Assembly (NCBI GenBank): GCA_027328265.1
Contig: DAHVVD010000017.1
Coordinates: 1 to 16,446, forward strand
Reading direction: 5' to 3'
Origin: Microcaldota archaeon
Lineage (GTDB): Archaea; Micrarchaeota; Micrarchaeia; Micrarchaeales; CABMGC01
DNA length: 16,446 bases
Each line of letters begins with the position of its first letter. Positions within the stretch are counted from its first letter, which is position 1. The translations under genes were made by a program, and so were the position numbers. This document shows, piece by piece, positions 1 to 4,238 of the stretch. The notes below the pieces were generated by a model. The model saw only the letters and a list, made by a program, of their open reading frames with translations. It ran no database searches and was not told the origin of the DNA.

Positions 1-2
1 GT

Positions 3-74
3 AATAAAAATGAAGCGAAAATCGATTTGGAAGAATTTATGAAAGATAGGAGAAATGTTAGGTTAGTGCCTTAG
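3..74 (+). CDS. Possible C-terminal tail of a truncated unknown gene
   Basis: From the left edge one plus-strand frame stays open for 23 codons and ends at a TAG. It reads as a charged tail (NKNEAKIDLEEFMKDRRN). Another plus frame also runs open for 13 codons, so this is weak support. If real, the gene converges on the PNPOx-like gene and overlaps its end by about 12 bp, which fits the tight packing seen elsewhere here. The family cannot be recognised from so short a piece. Confidence 0.3.
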   Translation, partial: NKNEAKIDLEEFMKDRRNVRLVP

Positions 75-539
75 TCTCAGCGTGTGCCTAGGCTGCTCTG
101 GAAAGTCTACCTCGTCGAAGAGCATGTAGACTTCAGGAACAACTTTGTATAATCGCCTCCTTGACTTTCCGCTTAGTATCTCCTTGAGAGGGATCATGGT
201 TTTGCCTGGGCTCCTCAGATAGAAGCGATATGCCTCCCTTGCCTGCGACTTTGGAATCTCCCTGCACTTTCCCTGGAAGGTTATGCCCATCACCGCCTTG
301 CCAGGAACCGCGAACTTCTGAACCGCTACGCTCCCTGCAACCTTCGGGTTCTTCTTCAGCTCCTTGCTGTGCAGTATGTCCTTGCCTGACATGAAGTAGA
401 GGTTGAGCCTCTTGTCGAACCCAAACCAGACATTAGAGACCCTCGGCTGGTTCTTCACTGAGGTCGCAAGCTGCATCAGCTTGGCTTTCTTCAGTATCTG
501 CAATACCCTGCCTTCCGTTATCAAGAGGTCTATGTCCAT
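63..539 (-). CDS. PNPOx-like FMN-binding split-barrel protein
   Basis: This 158-aa protein resembles the pyridoxamine 5'-phosphate oxidase-like split-barrel superfamily. After a short helix (residues 9-22) comes LATSVKNQPRVSNVWFGFD (24-42), the usual first strands in which a substrate pocket and flavin are bound. It is followed by LYFMSGKDILHSKELKKNP (47-65), the typical strand-helix that reads as 'value seen, then keep near neighbours', and by a strand ending in TFQGKCREI. Members bind FMN, F420 or heme and act as small cytosolic reductases or oxidases, so the substrate cannot be named. The gene follows the membrane-protein gene at 547-858 with a 7-bp gap and is probably co-transcribed with it. 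No strong ribosome site is visible. Family assignment is fairly secure; function is not. Confidence 0.7.
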   Translation of the reverse strand: MDIDLLITEGRVLQILKKAKLMQLATSVKNQPRVSNVWFGFDKRLNLYFMSGKDILHSKELKKNPKVAGSVAVQKFAVPGKAVMGITFQGKCREIPKSQAREAYRFYLRSPGKTMIPLKEILSGKSRRRLYKVVPEVYMLFDEVDFPEQPRHTLRLRH

Positions 540-546
540 GGTATCA

Positions 547-858
547 TCATTTCTTGTCCTTCTGCGGGCCGTTGAGTATGTTGACTCCCAGAAGAGCCAG
601 CTTGTAGCCTATTGTGGCGAAGAGGAAGAGGACAATTATGGCGATTATGGTGTAAATCGAGGAACTTAGAGGAGAGAGATAGTTGGCCAGGGTGTTGCCC
701 ACCACTGCGGTGAGGTTGCTCCCTGAAACCGTTGGTGTTGATTGGAATATAGACTGGGTGGTCTCATTCTGGTATATGCCATATCCCAGGAGGAAGGTTA
801 TCGCTAGCAGGACTATTCCTATTCCAAGAAGGGCGTATCCGACATAGGCTGAGACCAT
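547..858 (-). CDS. Small two-helix membrane protein, unknown
   Basis: The 103-aa product has two hydrophobic helices, about residues 7-28 and 66-92, joined by a Ser/Thr/Asn-rich loop of about 35 residues with NET and NLT sequons. This suggests a hairpin with an outward-facing, possibly glycosylated loop. The C-terminus is charged (NGPQKDKK) and probably cytosolic. I do not recognise a family. It is the first gene of a minus-strand pair with the split-barrel gene, 7 bp apart. The leader is AT-rich with TATA-like stretches (865-898) but no clear ribosome binding site, consistent with a leaderless or short-leader transcript. Confidence 0.65.
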   Translation of the reverse strand: MVSAYVGYALLGIGIVLLAITFLLGYGIYQNETTQSIFQSTPTVSGSNLTAVVGNTLANYLSPLSSSIYTIIAIIVLFLFATIGYKLALLGVNILNGPQKDKK

Positions 859-907
859 TTAATCACTATATAATTTAGTTTAGAATACAATAATAAATAG
901 TATTGCT

Positions 908-1102
908 TCATTTAAAGAAATCCTTTCCTTTCTTAGGCACACCTTTGTAAACTTCATCTATGAATCTTTTCTGCTCTCTGCTCCATTCTGCGTTGCTTTT
1001 GCTTTTGAGCCATTTTACATATAATGTAACAAATCTCAAATTATCTTCAAAGTTCTGTTTTTTTGATTCTTCTAGTTCTTTAAGAAATTCGCGTCTTTTC
1101 AA
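908..1102 (-). CDS. Small charged protein paired with the nucleotidyltransferase-like gene
   Basis: A 64-aa, Lys/Glu-rich, probably all-helical protein with no signal or membrane segment. Its start lies 4 bp after the stop of the nucleotidyltransferase-like gene at 1107-1628, so the two are almost certainly translated from one message. It carries WSREQKRFIDEVYKGV (residues 40-55), resembling short archaeal hypothetical proteins found beside minimal nucleotidyltransferases. By position it could be an antitoxin or binding partner, but the sequence does not prove this. The AT-rich composition contrasts with the GC-richer genes to the left of 858 and right of 2614. Confidence 0.55.
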   Translation of the reverse strand: MKRREFLKELEESKKQNFEDNLRFVTLYVKWLKSKSNAEWSREQKRFIDEVYKGVPKKGKDFFK

Positions 1103-1106
1103 CGTA

Positions 1107-1628
1107 TCAGCCTATATTTATGCCTAACACTGTTTTTACTATTTTAGCTTTAACACCCAATAATTTTATATATGACTTAAACTTGATAGTACATAGGTAT
1201 TTCTCATAAACCCCGTATAGGTGTTTTGCATCCAAATAGTCCTTTTCGCTGCCTAAGAATAATTTGTATGCTATCTGCAACTCTAGTTCAGAGGTGTTAA
1301 GCTCAACTCCACCGAATCTGACTTTTATTTTGTTTGCAAATGAGATCCTATCAATTTCCCTCTTGGGCAGTTTTATTTTGAAATTTGGTATGAATTCCCC
1401 TTTTTCGGCGATGCGAAGGGCTATCCCCTCATTGAGGAAGTCATAGGCATCTTCTTTGTTTTCTGCATTTATAATGTAGTAATTATTTTTGATTATATTT
1501 TCATAAAATTCATAAAAAATTCCCCTATTCTTAACGTCGACAAACATATCCACATCTTCAGTGTTTCTCGATCTTCCAAACAGTATCGCAATATAACCGC
1601 TTATTACAACATAGTCAAAGTTCAGCAT
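1107..1628 (-). CDS. Nucleotidyltransferase-like protein (MNT/AbiEii-type fold)
   Basis: The 173-aa protein begins with VVISGYIAILFGRSRNTEDV followed by D-M-F-V-D. This is the nucleotidyltransferase superfamily signature: a small-residue loop (here SGY, where GG or GS is usual), a helix, then R-x-T-x-D-h-D with the metal-binding Asp pair near residues 25-27. Members transfer NMP to proteins, RNA or small molecules, and many are halves of toxin-antitoxin or abortive-infection systems (AbiEii, HEPN-MNT). The second gene, 4 bp downstream, is a tiny charged protein, a gene order compatible with such a pair. The loss of the second Gly/Ser in the first motif may weaken activity. AT-rich codon use suggests transfer. 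The start at 1628 has no clear ribosome site. Confidence 0.65.
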   Translation of the reverse strand: MLNFDYVVISGYIAILFGRSRNTEDVDMFVDVKNRGIFYEFYENIIKNNYYIINAENKEDAYDFLNEGIALRIAEKGEFIPNFKIKLPKREIDRISFANKIKVRFGGVELNTSELELQIAYKLFLGSEKDYLDAKHLYGVYEKYLCTIKFKSYIKLLGVKAKIVKTVLGINIG

Positions 1629-1684
1629 TTTTACAAAATGGATATTTGTTTAGCTCAAATTGAAAATACCCCCTAAAACAGGTT

Positions 1685-1837
1685 CCTGCAAAAACCCCTT
1701 GGTCCGATGCGCTTAGCAAGGATCTACTCGAAAGGGGCTTCAGGTTCGTGGGCTCTACAATCTGCTACGCACACATGCAGGCCACGGGAATGGTGAACGA
1801 CCACATAACGAGCTGCTTCAGGCACAATCAGGTTTGA
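1685..1837 (+). pseudogene. tag: C-terminal remnant of 3-methyladenine DNA glycosylase I
   Basis: A 50-codon plus-strand stretch ending in TGA matches the C-terminus of Tag: PAKTPWSDALSKDL (first residues), then RGFRFVGSTICYAHMQATG and MVNDHITSCFRH. The Tag family ends with SKDLKKRGFKFVG, CYSFMQAxG and VNDH in the same order. Tag removes 3-methyladenine from alkylated DNA. No start or N-terminal domain precedes it: a TGA lies in frame at 1661-1663 and the sequence upstream is AT-rich flank of the nucleotidyltransferase-like gene. The GC-rich fragment is trapped between two AT-rich gene pairs, so I infer that the 5' two-thirds was lost or replaced when an accessory module arrived. Confidence 0.8.
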
Positions 1838-1840
1838 TGC

Positions 1841-2065
1841 TTATTTCATAATTAATTGGACAGGAATTTCCTTGGATCCTTCTTTGTCCTTATGCTTCTT
1901 TTGGATGAAATTGAGCTTCTCTATCCCGATTATTTTTCCGTTTTTATCTTTTTTTAATATAACTTCTTCGTCTGCTTCCTCACTTATGGCCTCTTTCTTA
2001 GGGTTTCCAAACCAGATATCTAAGGTATTGCCGAGTTTATTGAATATTATTCTTGTCTTTTCCAT
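1841..2065 (-). CDS. DUF2283-like small protein, putative antitoxin
   Basis: The 74-aa protein has the DUF2283 pattern: a start with LGNTLDIWFGNP, an acidic middle (EEADEEVILKK) and the diagnostic DKNGKIIGIEKLNF near residues 40-53 (family: D-x-x-G-K-I-V-G-I-E). A basic tail, KKHKDKEGSKEIPVQ, follows. DUF2283 proteins are commonly encoded beside RelE/BECR-type or DUF4258-like nucleases and are regarded as antitoxins. Here the start codon lies inside the 3' end of the upstream nuclease-like gene (19-bp overlap), indicating translational coupling. The stop sits 3 bp from the tag remnant, tail to tail. Confidence 0.7.
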   Translation of the reverse strand: MEKTRIIFNKLGNTLDIWFGNPKKEAISEEADEEVILKKDKNGKIIGIEKLNFIQKKHKDKEGSKEIPVQLIMK

Positions 2066-2361
2066 ACTTGCTCGCCAATTTTTATCCTATCTGTTTTGTA
2101 TGTAGTTATTATGTAGCCTTGCCCATTTAAATGTTTGCAAATGACCGCAATTGAGTGTCTGCCTTCTTTTTTATAGTAGACAAATACGGATTTGTCTTTA
2201 ATGCTTCTTCTAATTTCATCCGGTTCTTCAAGCGTCTTCTTAACCAGGTTTTCCAAACCATTCATTGAAGGATGTTTTACCGTTATTATGAATTCCCAGT
2301 AAACGGCGGTTATGTGTATCTTTATGTTCAGCTTAGATGTTATTTCAAAGTAAATGGTCAT
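2047..2361 (-). CDS. RelE/BECR-like (DUF4258-type) putative toxin nuclease
   Basis: The 104-aa product has TVKHPSMNGLENLVKKTLEE, then PDEIRRSIKDKSVFVYYKKE, a conserved-looking His (GRHSIAV) and a final strand YIITTYKTDRI. This layout, with a His-containing first strand, a 'PDEIR.S..D' turn, YY and a closing ITxY-xTD, is that of DUF4258 and phage BECR-type RNase-like proteins paired with DUF2283. Putative catalytic residues are the early His, the Arg of EIRRS, and the Thr/Tyr of the last strand; these are inferred. If active it would cleave RNA and be neutralised by the overlapping downstream DUF2283 protein. A TATA box at 2382-2390 lies about 25 bp from the ATG, so the transcript is probably leaderless. 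Confidence 0.6.
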   Translation of the reverse strand: MTIYFEITSKLNIKIHITAVYWEFIITVKHPSMNGLENLVKKTLEEPDEIRRSIKDKSVFVYYKKEGRHSIAVICKHLNGQGYIITTYKTDRIKIGEQVWKRQE

Positions 2362-2381
2362 AATAATATTGAAATATATGA

Positions 2382-2390
2382 ATATATAAA
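2382..2390 (-). promoter_or_regulatory. TATA box for the toxin-antitoxin-like pair
   Basis: On the minus strand this reads TTTATATAT, centred about 25 bp before the ATG of the nuclease-like gene at 2361. That spacing is typical of archaeal leaderless genes, and no ribosome site is present. The surrounding 50 bp are extremely AT-rich, so the exact box is approximate. Confidence 0.5.
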
Positions 2391-2428
2391 TAAGTATATG
2401 ATAATGTAGTCCTGTATATATTGTAAGT

Positions 2429-2450
2429 AGGAAAATGATAGGAAAATGAT
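2429..2450 (-). terminator. Possible T-run terminator after tRNA-Cys
   Basis: A perfect 11-base tandem repeat (AGGAAAATGAT twice on the plus strand) lies just beyond the tRNA 3' end. On the transcribed minus strand each copy gives a TTTT run, and archaeal transcription commonly stops at short T-runs. The repeat may be coincidental. Confidence 0.3.
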
Positions 2451-2458
2451 ATTAGTTA

Positions 2459-2529
2459 AGCCAGGAGAGGGAATTGAACCCCCCTACCCCGCTCTGCAGG
2501 CGGGCGCATAGCCGATCTGCCATCCTGGC
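2459..2529 (-). tRNA. tRNA-Cys (anticodon GCA)
   Basis: The reverse complement folds into a 71-nt cloverleaf. The acceptor GCCAGGA pairs with TCCTGGC; the D-arm has three pairs with GG in the loop; the anticodon stem CCCGC/GCGGG holds the loop CTGCAGA with anticodon GCA; the variable loop is 4 nt; the T stem GGGGG/CCCTC holds TTCAATT. The discriminator base is U73, the main identity base for CysRS. CCA is not encoded (TTA follows) and there is no intron. The 3' end faces the AT-rich accessory island, which is the usual geometry for tRNA-targeted integration, but I saw no duplicated tRNA end. Confidence 0.95.
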
Positions 2530-2554
2530 GTGAAGAAGAGTAATTTTTAGAATG

Positions 2555-2563
2555 ATATATAAA
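2555..2563 (-). promoter_or_regulatory. TATA box for tRNA-Cys
   Basis: The minus strand reads CTTTATATAT, centred about 30 bp before the tRNA 5' end (2529), as expected for an archaeal promoter with a very short leader. It lies between the tRNA and the divergent CBS gene. A weaker box (ATTAATTTA, 2579-2587) about 31 bp before the CBS start may serve that gene. Confidence 0.55.
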
Positions 2564-2613
2564 GATAGGCATAAGACTATTAATTTAGGCTGAGACCTTT
2601 CTATGGCGATTAG

Positions 2614-3765
2614 ATGACCACTGCATTCGAGAACGTTCCGAAGGAATTTATTGGGAAGGCCCTGTTTTATGATTACAAGACACCGATGACAGAGGTGCTT
2701 GGCAAGCTGAAGATGGACGAGGCGATAGTACTGCTCAACGGCAAGGAGTACTATGGTATAATAGACGAGAGATCTGTTGCGAAAAGGAGCAGGGTCAAGA
2801 TAGAGAAGAAGGCTGCTGCTGCGAAGTTTGCGACCAAGGTGCCTCTTCTGGATATGGAGACCTCGATAGCGAAGGCTATCCGCGACTTCTACGAGTCTGG
2901 CTCGAAGGCCCTTCCGTATTATGAGGGCGGGAAAGTGATAGGCATAGTGAAGAGGGGTGCGATGCTCAAGGCACTGCTCTCCCTGCGCATGCTTTCAGGG
3001 CTCAAGGTCAAGGACGTGATGACCTCTCCTCTCCTCTCGATAGACTCGGATGAGAGCATAGAGGAGGCACTCACGATGATGAAGCAGAGAGGCATCAACA
3101 GGCTAGGAGTCCTCGCCAGTGGGAGGTTTTCCGGCATGATAAGCTACAGGAGCATACTACAATACTCGGCAACGCTAAGGGAACGCGGCAACGCTAAGAT
3201 GGAGAACGTCTCAAAGCCGCAAAGCAGGGTTGCTGACATAGCAGACATCGACATAAATTCTGCGGACTACAACGACGACGTTGACGATGCGATAAGGAGC
3301 CTGGTGGAGCGAAACGCCTCGGGGCTCGTTGTCAAGAGAGGCGGGAAGCCGGTGGGCGTGGTCACCATAAAGGATATCTTCAGGGTCGCAGGAGCCGAGG
3401 GCACCGAGAGCTCAGAGGGCATAAAGGGCATAATAGTATCTGGCATGGATGGCGAGCTCAAAGAGTACGAGGAGGAGGTAAGGAGCGGGCTCCAGAAGTT
3501 CGTGAACAAGCTCGACAGGTTCAGCAGGGTCAAGGTTGAAAGTCTTTCATTCCACGTGAAGAAGCAGAAGATAAGGAATTACGAGCTTACAATGAGGATC
3601 TGGTTCCAGAATGGCGGCGCCATCTCGGCATCGGCCCGCGGATTCTCGATAGAGAAGGCATTCAAAGATCTCGCTGACGAGGCCTACAAGGAGATTAAGA
3701 GGAAGAAGGAGATAATCAGCATGGACAAGAGACAGCGAAAAAGATCCGAAGAAGAGGAGGAATAA
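2614..3765 (+). CDS. Four-CBS-domain protein with HPF/RaiA-like C-terminal domain
   Basis: The 383-aa protein contains four CBS modules, about residues 20-58, 74-124, 131-186 (KVKDVMTSPLLSIDSDESIE, then GINRLGVL) and 205-258 (ending GKPVGVVTIKDIFR). CBS pairs sense adenine nucleotides or related ligands. Residues 268-367 form a separate beta-alpha domain: a long acidic helix with FVNKLDRFSRVK, then strands LSFHVKKQ, YELTMRIWF and AISASARG, and a last helix FSIEKAFKDLADEAYKEIKR. That order matches the ribosome-hibernation HPF/RaiA fold, suggesting a nucleotide-gated ribosome-binding protein; this is inference. The tail is Arg/Glu rich. The stop overlaps the next ATG by one base (TAATG), and the last Glu codons supply its ribosome site, so the two are coupled. 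Confidence 0.8.
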   Translation: MTTAFENVPKEFIGKALFYDYKTPMTEVLGKLKMDEAIVLLNGKEYYGIIDERSVAKRSRVKIEKKAAAAKFATKVPLLDMETSIAKAIRDFYESGSKALPYYEGGKVIGIVKRGAMLKALLSLRMLSGLKVKDVMTSPLLSIDSDESIEEALTMMKQRGINRLGVLASGRFSGMISYRSILQYSATLRERGNAKMENVSKPQSRVADIADIDINSADYNDDVDDAIRSLVERNASGLVVKRGGKPVGVVTIKDIFRVAGAEGTESSEGIKGIIVSGMDGELKEYEEEVRSGLQKFVNKLDRFSRVKVESLSFHVKKQKIRNYELTMRIWFQNGGAISASARGFSIEKAFKDLADEAYKEIKRKKEIISMDKRQRKRSEEEEE

Positions 3766-4229
3766 TGAACGGGAGAAAATCGCAATCAAGCTTCGAGCTC
3801 CTCATCACAATGACCTTCGGCCTGGCGATTCTTCTTCCCGTAGTCCTTATAGCATTTCTCCAGCTCTCTAACTCCAGCGCCTCTCTCTCTGCTGCGGAGG
3901 CGCAGCAGGCAGCAAGCAAGCTGTCAAGCGTGGCGACTCTTGTGGGAAGCGAGGGCCCTCCTGCGAAGCAGCTAGTCCAGATACAGGTGCCTCCTGACGT
4001 GCAATACATCTTCATTGGCACATCTGCAAACAAGGTGGGTCACGAGGTCATCTTCGTTACTAGATCTCCCAATGGCCCTAGCTATGTCACTGCATACACT
4101 CCTGTGAACGTGAGCGGTCAGCTAGGCGGCGATGCTAACGCAGGTACATACATAATCAATGTGAGCGCGCAGGCAGTCTGCCCGAGCAACAGCAATATAG
4201 AGTGCGTCTACATGTCTTCGGTCATCTAG
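3765..4229 (+). CDS. Pilin-like exported protein with class III signal peptide
   Basis: The 154-aa protein starts with a short basic leader, then QSSFELLITMTFGLAILLPV. This is the archaeal class III (prepilin-like) signal: Q-x-S-x-E followed by a hydrophobic helix (residues 7-33), cut by a FlaK/EppA-type peptidase just before or at the Gln. The mature part is Ser/Ala rich with an amphipathic helix, then beta strands with NVS sequons and a C-terminal Cys pair (about residues 139 and 147). It is probably a minor pilin or surface subunit. An AGGAGG site (3755-3760) precedes the ATG. It overlaps the CBS gene by one base and is followed 9 bp later by the LamG gene, which has the same type of signal. 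Confidence 0.75.
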   Translation: MNGRKSQSSFELLITMTFGLAILLPVVLIAFLQLSNSSASLSAAEAQQAASKLSSVATLVGSEGPPAKQLVQIQVPPDVQYIFIGTSANKVGHEVIFVTRSPNGPSYVTAYTPVNVSGQLGGDANAGTYIINVSAQAVCPSNSNIECVYMSSVI

Positions 4230-4233
4230 GTGG
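4228..4233 (+). promoter_or_regulatory. Ribosome binding site that sets a CTG start
   Basis: AGGTGG overlaps the stop of the upstream gene (TAG at 4227-4229) and sits 5 bases before CTG at 4239. A TAG at 4236-4238 is in frame with the LamG gene and blocks any start further upstream. The next candidate, TTG at 4257, has no such site and would remove the QISLE signal motif. Confidence 0.65.
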
Positions 4234-4238
4234 ATTAG

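Noticed and set aside
2429..2450. 11-bp tandem repeat as a CRISPR or integration (att) repeat
   Set aside because: Only two adjacent copies with no spacer and no match to the tRNA end; at most a T-run terminator.
2603..2617. Four-codon upstream frame (ATGGCGATTAGATGA) overlapping the CBS start
   Set aside because: Too short to distinguish from chance; no ribosome site before it.
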